Below, one piece after another: positions 15,241-23,332 of a DNA stretch of 64,000 nt. A program made the position numbers and the translations under genes. Numbering within the stretch: the first letter of the stretch is position 1; each line of letters begins with the position of its first letter. This DNA comes from Pseudomonas chlororaphis (GTDB taxonomy: Bacteria > Pseudomonadota > Gammaproteobacteria > Pseudomonadales > Pseudomonadaceae). A model generated the notes under the pieces. That model was not told the DNA's origin. It was given only the letters and a program-made list of their open reading frames with translations, and made no database searches. The stretch covers positions 1 to 64,000 of the forward strand of contig NZ_JSFK01000040.1 in NCBI RefSeq assembly GCF_000783395.1. Direction: 5' to 3'.

Positions 15241-17612
15241 AGGGGTCAGGATCCAAACCGGCACGTCTGGCGTTGCCGATGCTGCTGATGGCGTTGAGCG
15301 CGTGCAGTAACACCAGCACCACGCCGCAGAATCAGCCGCCGTTGCTGGTCGACAGCGAACTGGGCCGGCCGTTGGCCAATACCCAGCGCAGCGGCGACGC
15401 GGTGCTCGACCGCGAACGCGCACAGGCTCAGGCGCGACCTGTGCCGAAGCCATTGCACAACATCAGCAAGAGTGCGCGCAGTGGTGCGGCGGCGTCGGGC
15501 ATTGCGTTGCCGAGCAATCCGTTGGGCGATCAACCGGTGACGCTGAATTTTGTCGACGCCGATATTCAAGCGGTGGTGCGTGCGTTGGCGCGTTCGACCG
15601 GGCAGCAGTTTCTCGTCGACCCTCGGGTCAAGGGCACGCTGACGCTGGTGTCGGAAGGGCAGGTGCCGGCGCGGCAGGCTTACGACATGTTGCTGGCGGC
15701 GTTGCGCATGCAGGGTTTCAGTGTGGTCGATGTTGGCGGTGTGGCGCAGGTGGTGCCGGAGGCGGATGCGAAGCTGCTCGGCGGGCCGATTTACAGCGCT
15801 GACAAACCGGCGGGCAATGGCATGCTCACGCGCACGTTTCGGCTGCAATACGAGAACGCGGTAAACCTGATTCCGGTGCTGCGGCCGATCGTTTCGCCGA
15901 ACAATCCTATCAACGCCTATCCCGGCAACAACACCATCGTCATCACCGATTACGCCGAGAACCTGACCCGCGTTGCGCAGTTGATCGCGAGCATTGATTC
16001 GCCGAGCGCGATCGATACGGATGTGGTGCAGATTCAGAACGGCATCGCCGCTGACATTGCGCCGATGGTCGCGGATTTGCTCGATGCGCCGGGTAATGAT
16101 CCGACGCAGAAAATCGCGGTGATTGGTGACCCGCGTTCCAACACCATCATCATTCGCGCCGGCAGCCCGGAGCGTACCGAGCTGGCGCGTAATCTGATTT
16201 ACAAACTGGATAACGCGCAGAGCAATCCGAGCAACCTGCACGTGGTTTATCTGCGTAACGCGCAAGCGGCGAAACTGGCGCAGGCGTTGCGCGGGTTGCT
16301 CACGGGCGAGAGTGATAGCGGCACCAGCGACAGTGCGCGTTCGGTGCTCAGTGCGATGGGCGCAAGTACCGGCGGCAGCGCTGGGCAGAATGGCCAAAGT
16401 GGCACGCAAAGCAGCGGCACTACATCGACCACCAACAGCAGCGGCAGCACGGGCGGCAGTTACGCGCAGGGCAGCAGTGGTAGCACAACCGGCAGCGGCG
16501 GTGCGCAGAGCAGCGAACAGAACGTGGCGTTCAGTGCCGGTGGCGTGACCATTCAGGCCGACGCCACCACCAACACCTTGCTGATTTCCGCGCCGGAGCC
16601 GTTGTATCGCAACCTGCGCGAAGTGATCGATCTGCTCGACCAGCGCCGCGCGCAAGTGGTGATCGAAAGCCTGATCGTCGAAGTCGGTGAGGACGATGCC
16701 AGCGAATTCGGCGTGCAATGGCAGACCGGTAATCTCGGTGGCAACGGCGTGATTGGCGGAGCGAACCTGGGCGGTTCGGGGATCAACGTCAACGGCAAAA
16801 CTAGCATTGATGTGCTGCCGCAAGGTTTGAACCTGGGCTACGTCAACGGCACCGTCGACATCCCCGGCATCGGCAAGATTCTCGACCTGAAAGTGCTGGC
16901 CCGGGCCTTGAAAAGCAAGGGTGGCACCAACGTGTTGTCGACGCCAAACCTGCTGACCCTCGACAACGAAGCGGCGAGTATTTTTGTCGGCCAGACCATT
17001 CCGTTTGTCAGCGGCAGTTATGTGACTGGCGGTGGCGGCACCAGCAATAACCCGTTCCAGACCGTGACCCGTGAAGAGGTTGGCCTGAAGCTCAATGTGC
17101 GCCCGCAGATTTCCGAGGGCGGTACGGTGAAGCTCGATATCTATCAGGAAGTCAGCAGCATCGACGAACGCGCTTCCAACAGCGCGACATCGACGGGCAT
17201 CGTCACCAACAAACGTGCAATCGACACCAGTATTTTGCTCGACGACGGCCAGATCATGGTGCTCGGCGGGTTGCTGCAGGACGGCTACAGCCAGAGCAAT
17301 GACGCGGTGCCTTGGCTGGGCAGTCTGCCGGGAATCGGCGCGCTGTTTCGCAATGAACGCCGGGCGATCACCAAGACCAACCTGATGGTGTTCCTGCGCC
17401 CTTACATCATTCGTGATAGCGAAGCGGGGCGCAGCATCACGCTCAATCGCTACGACTTCATGCGCCGCGCGCAGGGCGGTTTGCAGCCTGAGCGCAGCTG
17501 GGCGATGCCGGACATGCAGGCGCCGCAGTTGCCGACGGCAGCGCAGGGTGTGCCTGCGGTGTTACCGAGCTCCGGCCCACGCGCAACCATCAAAGCGGTG
17601 CCCATCCAATGA
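15237..17612 (+). CDS. gspD: GspD secretin, lipoprotein type (HxcQ-like)
   Basis: A 791-aa outer-membrane secretin. The N-terminus is a lipoprotein signal with lipobox LSAC, so the secretin should be lipidated. This matches the HxcQ liposecretin of P. aeruginosa, which is self-piloted and needs no GspS. Periplasmic N0-N3 domains follow (VTLNFVDADIQAVVRALARST; LRNAQAAKLAQALRGLL). A long Ser/Gly/Thr-rich loop interrupts N3 at about residues 360-425. The C-terminal secretin domain carries VPWLGSLPGIGALFR and TNLMVFLRPYIIR. An upstream overlap couples it to gspM. A REPIN separates it from gspE. Confidence 0.94.
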   Translation: MKGSGSKPARLALPMLLMALSACSNTSTTPQNQPPLLVDSELGRPLANTQRSGDAVLDRERAQAQARPVPKPLHNISKSARSGAAASGIALPSNPLGDQPVTLNFVDADIQAVVRALARSTGQQFLVDPRVKGTLTLVSEGQVPARQAYDMLLAALRMQGFSVVDVGGVAQVVPEADAKLLGGPIYSADKPAGNGMLTRTFRLQYENAVNLIPVLRPIVSPNNPINAYPGNNTIVITDYAENLTRVAQLIASIDSPSAIDTDVVQIQNGIAADIAPMVADLLDAPGNDPTQKIAVIGDPRSNTIIIRAGSPERTELARNLIYKLDNAQSNPSNLHVVYLRNAQAAKLAQALRGLLTGESDSGTSDSARSVLSAMGASTGGSAGQNGQSGTQSSGTTSTTNSSGSTGGSYAQGSSGSTTGSGGAQSSEQNVAFSAGGVTIQADATTNTLLISAPEPLYRNLREVIDLLDQRRAQVVIESLIVEVGEDDASEFGVQWQTGNLGGNGVIGGANLGGSGINVNGKTSIDVLPQGLNLGYVNGTVDIPGIGKILDLKVLARALKSKGGTNVLSTPNLLTLDNEAASIFVGQTIPFVSGSYVTGGGGTSNNPFQTVTREEVGLKLNVRPQISEGGTVKLDIYQEVSSIDERASNSATSTGIVTNKRAIDTSILLDDGQIMVLGGLLQDGYSQSNDAVPWLGSLPGIGALFRNERRAITKTNLMVFLRPYIIRDSEAGRSITLNRYDFMRRAQGGLQPERSWAMPDMQAPQLPTAAQGVPAVLPSSGPRATIKAVPIQ

Positions 17613-17646
17613 CTCCCCCATCACCTCTTGATCTGGAAAATCGACG

Positions 17647-17743
17647 TGTAGGAGCTGCCGAAGGCTGCGATCTTTTGATCCTGCTCTTCGACGGACCCAA
17701 ACGGCCAAAGATCAAAAGATCGCAGCCTTCGGCAGCTCCTACA
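17647..17743. repeat. REPIN inside the T2S operon (gspD-gspE gap)
   Basis: Two inverted REP halves, each with the core GGAGCTGCCGAAGGCTGCGA followed by TCTTTTGAT, face each other around a 30-base centre. Related pairs occur at 35886-35970, 38177-38243 (damaged left half), 40171-40256 and 50749-50833. Its position between co-directional operon genes may lower expression of gspE and gspF by stem formation. Confidence 0.92.
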
Positions 17744-17763
17744 GGGATTGGCGAGGGTTTGAG

Positions 17764-19170
17764 ATGAGTGCGTTGCCTTACGCCTGGGCCAAGGCGCAGC
17801 GGATTTTGTTGTGCGATGGCGTGTTGACGGTGTGCCCGTCGACGCCGGGCTGGTCGATCAATGAAGCGCGACGGCAGTTCGGCGCGACCACGATTCAGCG
17901 GGTGCGCGATGATGAGCTGGATGGCTTGCTTGCCAGTGCCTATGCGGATACGGGCAGCGCGGCGGCGGTGGTCGGGGCGGCGGAGAATGAAGTCGACCTC
18001 GATCGCCTGATGCAGGACATGCCGGAAATCACCGACCTGCTCGACACCCAGGACGGTGCGCCGGTGATTCGCATGATCAACGCCTTGCTCACCCAAGCCG
18101 CGCGCGATGAAGCCAGCGACATCCATATCGAACCGTTCGAAACCCATTCAGTGGTGCGCTATCGGGTCGACGGCACGCTGCGTGATGTGGTCTCGCCGCG
18201 CAAGGCGTTACACGGTGCGCTGGTGTCGCGGATCAAGATCATGGCGCAGCTCGATATCGCCGAAAAACGCCTGCCGCAGGACGGTCGCATTGCCTTGCGG
18301 GTGGCCGGGCGGCCGATTGATATTCGTGTTTCAACCGTGCCGACGGGGCATGGCGAGCGCGTGGTGATGCGTCTGCTCGACAAACAGGCCGGGCGTCTGC
18401 ATCTGGAAACCCTCGGCATGGACGCGCAGGTGTTGGCCAAACTCGACAACCTGATCCGCCAGCCCCACGGCATCGTCCTGGTCACTGGCCCTACCGGTAG
18501 TGGCAAAACCACCAGCCTCTATGCGGCACTGGCGCGGCTCGATGCGAGCACCAGCAACATTCTCACCGTCGAAGATCCGGTGGAATACGACCTGCCGGGG
18601 ATCAGCCAGATTCAGGTCAATGCCAAGATCGACATGACCTTCGCCCTCGCATTGCGGGCAATCCTGCGCCAGGACCCGGACATCATCATGATCGGCGAAA
18701 TCCGCGATCTGGAAACCGCGCAAATCGCCGTGCAGGCTTCGTTGACCGGTCACCTGGTGCTGGCAACCTTGCACACCAACGACGCGGTGTCGGCGGTCAA
18801 CCGCTTGATCGACATGGGCGTCGAACCGTTTCTGTTGGCGTCTTCAATGCTCGGCGTTTTGGCGCAGCGCTTGGTGCGGCGCCTGTGCAATCAGTGCAAG
18901 CAAGAAGACCCAACGGCGCCGGGCACTTGGCGCCCGGTCGGTTGCGCGGCTTGCAATCAAACCGGTTACAGCGGCCGCACCGGCATCCACGAATTGTTCT
19001 GCATCGACGACGACATCCGCACCCTGATTCACCAAGGGGCAGGGGAGCAGGCCTTGCGCGCGTCGGCGGCCAAGGCCGGGATGTTCAGCCTGCGTGAGGA
19101 TGGCGAACGCTGGATTCGCAGCGGCGCCACCGCCCCTGAAGAAATCCTCCGTGTGACACGGGACGCCTGA
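17764..19170 (+). CDS. gspE: GspE secretion ATPase (HxcR-like)
   Basis: The hexameric cytoplasmic ATPase that drives the pseudopilus, 468 aa. Walker A GPTGSGKT is at about residues 242-249, the Asp box with EDPVEYDLPGISQIQVN follows, then the Walker B region DPDIIMIGEIRD and the His box GHLVLATLHTND. A CNQC..CAAC zinc site is near residues 375-398, with a shorter spacing than in many GspE proteins. The start ATG 17764 has GAGGG upstream. Its stop and the gspF ATG overlap (TGATG). Confidence 0.94.
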   Translation: MSALPYAWAKAQRILLCDGVLTVCPSTPGWSINEARRQFGATTIQRVRDDELDGLLASAYADTGSAAAVVGAAENEVDLDRLMQDMPEITDLLDTQDGAPVIRMINALLTQAARDEASDIHIEPFETHSVVRYRVDGTLRDVVSPRKALHGALVSRIKIMAQLDIAEKRLPQDGRIALRVAGRPIDIRVSTVPTGHGERVVMRLLDKQAGRLHLETLGMDAQVLAKLDNLIRQPHGIVLVTGPTGSGKTTSLYAALARLDASTSNILTVEDPVEYDLPGISQIQVNAKIDMTFALALRAILRQDPDIIMIGEIRDLETAQIAVQASLTGHLVLATLHTNDAVSAVNRLIDMGVEPFLLASSMLGVLAQRLVRRLCNQCKQEDPTAPGTWRPVGCAACNQTGYSGRTGIHELFCIDDDIRTLIHQGAGEQALRASAAKAGMFSLREDGERWIRSGATAPEEILRVTRDA

Positions 19171-20381
19171 TGAATCGCTATCGTTTTGAAGCCGCCGATG
19201 CCAACGGCAAGATTGAATCCGGGCACCTTGAGGCGGACAGTCAAAGCGCCGCTTTCACAACATTACGCGGGCGCGGGTTGACCGCGTTGTCGGTGCACAA
19301 GGAAAGCAACGTTGCCCAGCACGGCGGCGGTGGATTGTTCAGCGCCAAACTTTCGGACAACGATCTGGCCTGGGCCACGCGGCAATTGGCGAGTTTGCTT
19401 GGCGCGAGCCTGCCGTTGGAGGCCGCCCTTAGCGCGACGGTAGAGCAGGCCGAGAAAAAACACATCGCCCATACGCTCAGTGCCGTACGTGCGGATGTGC
19501 GCAGTGGCATGCGTCTGGCGGAATCGCTGGCAGCGCGGCCACGGGATTTTCCCGAGATTTATCGCGCATTGATTGCGGCGGGCGAGGAATCGGGTGATCT
19601 GGCGCAGGTCATGGAACGGCTGGCCGACTACATCGAGGAGCGCAACAACCTGCGCGGCAAGATTCTCACCGCGTTCATCTATCCGGGCGTGGTTGGACTG
19701 GTCTCGATCGGCATCGTGATTTTCTTGCTCAGTTATGTGGTGCCGCAGGTGGTCAGCGCGTTTTCTCAGGCGCGGCAGGACTTGCCGGGGCTGACGTTGG
19801 CGATGCTCAACGCCAGTGATTTCATAAGAGCGTGGGGCTGGTTGTGTGCGGCGATCATCGCAGGCGCGTTCTGGAGCTGGCGTCTGTACCTGCGCAATCC
19901 AGCGGCACGTTTGAGTTGGCATCATCGTGTGCTGAAATTGCCGCTGTTCGGGCGCTTCATCCTCGGTCTGAACACCGCGCGTTTTGCCTCGACGTTGGCG
20001 ATTCTCGGCGGCGCCGGGGTGCCGTTGTTGCGCGCGCTGGAGGCGGCGCGGCAGACCTTGTCCAATGATCGCTTGAGTTTGAGCGTGACTGAGGCTACGG
20101 CCAAGGTACGTGAGGGTGTGAACCTGGCGGCGGCGTTGCGGGTGGAGAATGTGTTTCCGCCGGTGCTGATTCACCTGATTGCCAGCGGCGAGAAAACCGG
20201 GTCATTGCCACCGATGCTCGAGCGTGCGGCGCAAACCCTGTCCCGCGATATCGAACGGCGGGCGATGGGCATGACCGCGCTGCTGGAGCCGCTGATGATT
20301 GTGGTGATGGGCGGGGTGGTGCTGGTGATTGTGATGGCGGTGTTGTTGCCGATCATCGAGATCAATCAACTGGTCCAGTAG
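19170..20381 (+). CDS. gspF: GspF inner-membrane platform protein (HxcS-like)
   Basis: A 403-aa polytopic protein with two T2SSF domains (LASLLGASLPLEAALSA near residue 75; FASTLAILGGAGVPLLRALEAA near residue 275) and three membrane helices (about 168-190, 220-240, 370-395). It is the core of the assembly platform together with GspL, GspM and GspE. It is the last secretion gene of the cluster; a long hairpin follows. Confidence 0.93.
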   Translation: MNRYRFEAADANGKIESGHLEADSQSAAFTTLRGRGLTALSVHKESNVAQHGGGGLFSAKLSDNDLAWATRQLASLLGASLPLEAALSATVEQAEKKHIAHTLSAVRADVRSGMRLAESLAARPRDFPEIYRALIAAGEESGDLAQVMERLADYIEERNNLRGKILTAFIYPGVVGLVSIGIVIFLLSYVVPQVVSAFSQARQDLPGLTLAMLNASDFIRAWGWLCAAIIAGAFWSWRLYLRNPAARLSWHHRVLKLPLFGRFILGLNTARFASTLAILGGAGVPLLRALEAARQTLSNDRLSLSVTEATAKVREGVNLAAALRVENVFPPVLIHLIASGEKTGSLPPMLERAAQTLSRDIERRAMGMTALLEPLMIVVMGGVVLVIVMAVLLPIIEINQLVQ

Positions 20382-20402
20382 CAGGTTTTGATGGTGTCTG
20401 AC

Positions 20403-20438
20403 CTGGCCTCATCGCTGGCTTGCCAGCGATGGGGCCAG
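20403..20438. repeat. Single REP hairpin after gspF
   Basis: A 16-bp stem with loop CTTG (left arm 20403-20418, right arm 20423-20438; core CATCGCTGG/CCAGCGATG). There is no T-run behind it, so it is not a classical terminator, but it could end or stabilise the gspF transcript. Confidence 0.75.
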
Positions 20439-20797
20439 TCGGGGCAATAAATAATCCAGATTTTTTCCCAGGACTGCGGTATCACCCGACCCTCGATTCC
20501 CCCATCCTCGGGTTCTCCTTTCTGTCATCTGCAACCACCCGCCAACGGCTCCAGCCCGATTCCGCCAAACCCCTGATCCAGACCCTTCGCCGGCCCCAAC
20601 AAACACCCGAGAAAATCCCTTCGGAAACGCCTCACAGCTCCCGAGGTTTTTTCCTTTATCTGTCACCGGAACCTGCGAATTTCTCAGTGCGACTTCACCA
20701 CGGCCAACGCCAGCGAGGGCCCGGTGAGTCTTCCCAGTGTCATGCAAGCAACCCCGAAAACCTGTGTTCCCAAACCTAGTTGAAAAGGAGATTCTTC
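20439..20797. other. Upstream region of the first DING gene
   Basis: This gap of about 360 bases holds no gene; frames on both strands are short or antisense. Two words matching a Pho-box half (CTGTCAT 20522-20528, CTGTCAC 20660-20666) occur, but neither has a good second half 11 bases away. AAAAGGAG (20783-20790) is the ribosome site of the DING gene. Confidence 0.45.
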
Positions 20798-21910
20798 ATG
20801 TTCAAGCGCACTCTGATCGCAGCTTCCCTGACCGTCGCCGCTCTGGCTTCCGCGCAAGCCATGGCCGTTACCGGTGGTGGTGCAACGCTGCCTGCCGCTC
20901 TGTACAAAGGTTCTGCCGACAGCATCCTGCCAGCCAACTTCTCCTACGCCGCCATCGGTAGCGGCGGTGGCAAGACTGCTTTCCTGAAGAACAACCCGGC
21001 TGGCTTCGGTACCACCGGCACCGTGCACTTCGCCGGTAGCGACTCGATCCTCAGCGCTTCGGAACTCAGCACCTACACCACCGAATTCGGTGCTTCGTAC
21101 GGCCCGCTGATCCAACTGCCTTCGGTGGCCACTTCGGTTGCCATCCCGTACAAAAAGGCCGGCCAGACTGCTCTGAACCTGACCAGCGCTCAGCTGTGCG
21201 ATGCTTTCTCCGGCGCTAAAACCACTTGGGGCGCTCTGCTGGGCACGGCTGACACCACCCCGATCCGCGTGATTTATCGCAACGTTTCCAGCGGCACTTC
21301 GGAAATCCTCAGCCGTCACTTGAACTCGGTCTGCCCGACCCAGTTCGCCACCAACTCCACCTTCACCAATGCTCGTCTGCCAGCCGGTTCGGCACTGCCG
21401 TCGAACTGGGTCGGCGTCGCTAACACTTCCGACGTCGCCACTACCGTGAACGCGGTTGACGGTTCGATCGGTTATGTCGGTCCGGACGGTGTTGACGCTA
21501 CCAGCAACGCTGTTGTGGCTCGCGTCAACGGTGTTCAGCCTACTTCGCTGAACGTGACTCTGGCACTGTCTTCGGTGTCGGCTCCTTCGACTCCAGCCCA
21601 GGCTGCCAACCCTGCCAACTGGTCGCCAGTGGTGGCTAACCCGGCATTGGGTTACAAACTCGCTGCCTACACCAACTTCATCTTCGGTCAGTGCTACAAG
21701 GACGCAGCCGTGGCCGCTTCCGTGAAGGCATTCCTGACCACTCACTACAGCATCCCGGGCAACAACACCGCGACTCAGGCGCACAAGTTCGTCGCCGTGC
21801 CTGATTCGTGGAAAAACGCTGTAACCGCCAACTTCATCACCAACACGTCGGGCAACAACCTGGACATCAACAACACCACCGTGTGCAACACCATCGGTCG
21901 TCCTTTGTAA
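20798..21910 (+). CDS. DING-family phosphate-binding / alkaline phosphatase-like secreted protein 1
   Basis: A 370-aa exported protein. ATG 20798 has AAAAGGAG seven bases upstream. The signal peptide is residues 1-23, cut at AMA, giving mature VTGGGATLP, a variant of the DING N-terminus (DINGGGATLP). The PstS-like fold is shown by SYAAIGSGGGKTAFL and VRVIYRNVSSGTSEILSRHLN-type phosphate-site loops, plus four cysteines (LCDAF, VCPT, QCYK, VCNT). In P. aeruginosa the Hxc cluster is followed by lapA/lapB, DING-like alkaline phosphatases secreted by Hxc under phosphate limitation. By position and family this is the likely Hxc cargo. Confidence 0.85.
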   Translation: MFKRTLIAASLTVAALASAQAMAVTGGGATLPAALYKGSADSILPANFSYAAIGSGGGKTAFLKNNPAGFGTTGTVHFAGSDSILSASELSTYTTEFGASYGPLIQLPSVATSVAIPYKKAGQTALNLTSAQLCDAFSGAKTTWGALLGTADTTPIRVIYRNVSSGTSEILSRHLNSVCPTQFATNSTFTNARLPAGSALPSNWVGVANTSDVATTVNAVDGSIGYVGPDGVDATSNAVVARVNGVQPTSLNVTLALSSVSAPSTPAQAANPANWSPVVANPALGYKLAAYTNFIFGQCYKDAAVAASVKAFLTTHYSIPGNNTATQAHKFVAVPDSWKNAVTANFITNTSGNNLDINNTTVCNTIGRPL

Positions 21911-21936
21911 GTCGGTTGGTTCAGTCAGCGGTATGA

Positions 21937-21967
21937 ATGGCAGCCCCTCGGGGCTGCCATTTTTTTT
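21937..21967 (+). terminator. Rho-independent terminator between the DING genes
   Basis: An 11-bp perfect stem (ATGGCAGCCCC and GGGGCTGCCAT, loop TC; 21937-21960) runs directly into a run of eight T. It separates the first DING transcript from the second, which has its own strong ribosome site. Confidence 0.93.
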
Positions 21968-22004
21968 GCCCTCGTGCGGAGGGCACTTGATAAGGAGGTG
22001 GAGT

Positions 22005-23111
22005 ATGTTCAAGCAGCGAATGATGGTCGCGGTGTTATCAGGCGTAGCACTGGTGTCGAGTTCGGCAGGGGCCGTTACCGGGGGCGGCGCAACCATCCCG
22101 GCCAAGCTTTACAAAGGGGCATCTGACAGTATTTTTCCTGCCAGTTTCAGCTATGCAGCGACGGGAAGCGGTATTGGTAAATCTGCATTTCTAACCAACA
22201 ACGCGGCACAATTCGGGACGACCGGGACGGTACATTTTGCGGCGAGCGAGTCGATTCTCACCGCTACTGAAATTGCAACTTACAACGCTTCCCTCGCTTC
22301 TGCCTATGGGCCTTTGATACAGATTCCGTCGGTGGTTACCCCGGTGGTCATTGTTTATAAAAAGGCAGGTCAAACCGCTCTGAATCTGACCTCGGCGCAA
22401 CTGTGCGACGCGATGTCCGGCGCTGCTACCACTTGGGGAGCGCTTCTGGGCACGAGTGACAGCACTCCAATCCGGCTTGTTTACCCCAGCTATTCGAGTG
22501 GCGGCACTGAAGTACTCAGTCGTCATTTGAACGCGGTCTGCCCGATCCGGTTTTCGACCAACGCTATTTTCACCAGTGCGCGCATCAATGCGGGTTCCTC
22601 GATACCTTCAAACTGGGTAAGTGTCGGCGCGGATGGCGATGTCAATGCGATGGTCAACAGTGTTGATGGTTCCATCGGCTATCTGGGGCCAGATGGTCTG
22701 GATGTGAAGAACAATGCCGTAGTCGCTCGGATCAACGGCGTTCTGCCCACACTCGCTGATTCGACTTTGGCACTGGTGCCTGTTTTGCATCCGCCAACCA
22801 GAGTTGTTGAACCGTCAGCCTGGGGGCAAGTGATTGCCAAACCCAGCAGCGGTTACTCGATTTCCGCGACGTCCAACCTGATTTTCTCTCAGTGTTACAA
22901 GGATGCCGCGGTCGCCAGCGAGATCAAGAGTTTTCTCAGCAAGCACTACAGCTACCCGGGAAATGTGCCTTCCAACCGTGCTCATGGTTTCGTGGGTATG
23001 GCGGACAAAATGAGAGAGGCGGTGATCGCCAACTTTGTTACGAATACTTCGGGCGAAAACCTCGATATCAACAACCCGTCCATTTGTAACGGTATCGGTC
23101 GACCTCTTTGA
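22005..23111 (+). CDS. DING-family secreted protein 2
   Basis: A 368-aa paralogue of the preceding gene. ATG 22005 follows AAGGAGG (21992-21998). The signal peptide is cut after SAGA, giving mature VTGGGATIP. It shares the four cysteines and the GSGIGKSAFL loop. It differs in the loop near residue 160, which reads LVYPSYSSGGTEVLSRH instead of IYRNVSSGTSEILSRH, so its substrate affinity could differ. The codon choice is less optimised than in copy 1, which suggests lower expression or a different age of the paralogue. Confidence 0.83.
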   Translation: MFKQRMMVAVLSGVALVSSSAGAVTGGGATIPAKLYKGASDSIFPASFSYAATGSGIGKSAFLTNNAAQFGTTGTVHFAASESILTATEIATYNASLASAYGPLIQIPSVVTPVVIVYKKAGQTALNLTSAQLCDAMSGAATTWGALLGTSDSTPIRLVYPSYSSGGTEVLSRHLNAVCPIRFSTNAIFTSARINAGSSIPSNWVSVGADGDVNAMVNSVDGSIGYLGPDGLDVKNNAVVARINGVLPTLADSTLALVPVLHPPTRVVEPSAWGQVIAKPSSGYSISATSNLIFSQCYKDAAVASEIKSFLSKHYSYPGNVPSNRAHGFVGMADKMREAVIANFVTNTSGENLDINNPSICNGIGRPL

Positions 23112-23130
23112 AATACGCCTTCGTTGAGCC

Positions 23131-23161
23131 AATGGCAGCTGCGTTCGCCACTGCCATTTTC
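23131..23161 (+). terminator. Probable terminator after second DING gene
   Basis: AATGGCAG and CTGCCATT form an 8-bp stem around a 12-base loop (CTGCGTTCGCCA), ending in TTTT. It is weaker than the preceding terminator but in the expected place. Confidence 0.6.
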
Positions 23162-23332
23162 GGTTCTGGCACTCAGCCATCGTGCTCGCAATTACTCCCC
23201 TAACATGAAGTTTGTGTGACATCCGTTCGGTCGCGGCCCTCGCCAACGGCCTATGTCGTAACAGCAGGTTTTTGCAGGCCTGCGGCAGCTTTGGCCACCA
23301 AAGTGTGGCAATCAAAAAAGGATCTCGTAGTG

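Noticed and set aside
20522..20666. Pho boxes before the DING gene
   Set aside because: Two CTGTCA(T/C) words occur, but neither has a second half at the required 11-base distance, so I do not call a PhoB site although phosphate control would fit.
20684..22105. 473-codon minus-strand frame over the first DING gene
   Set aside because: It mirrors the real gene, has no ribosome site or recognisable domain, and crosses a terminator.
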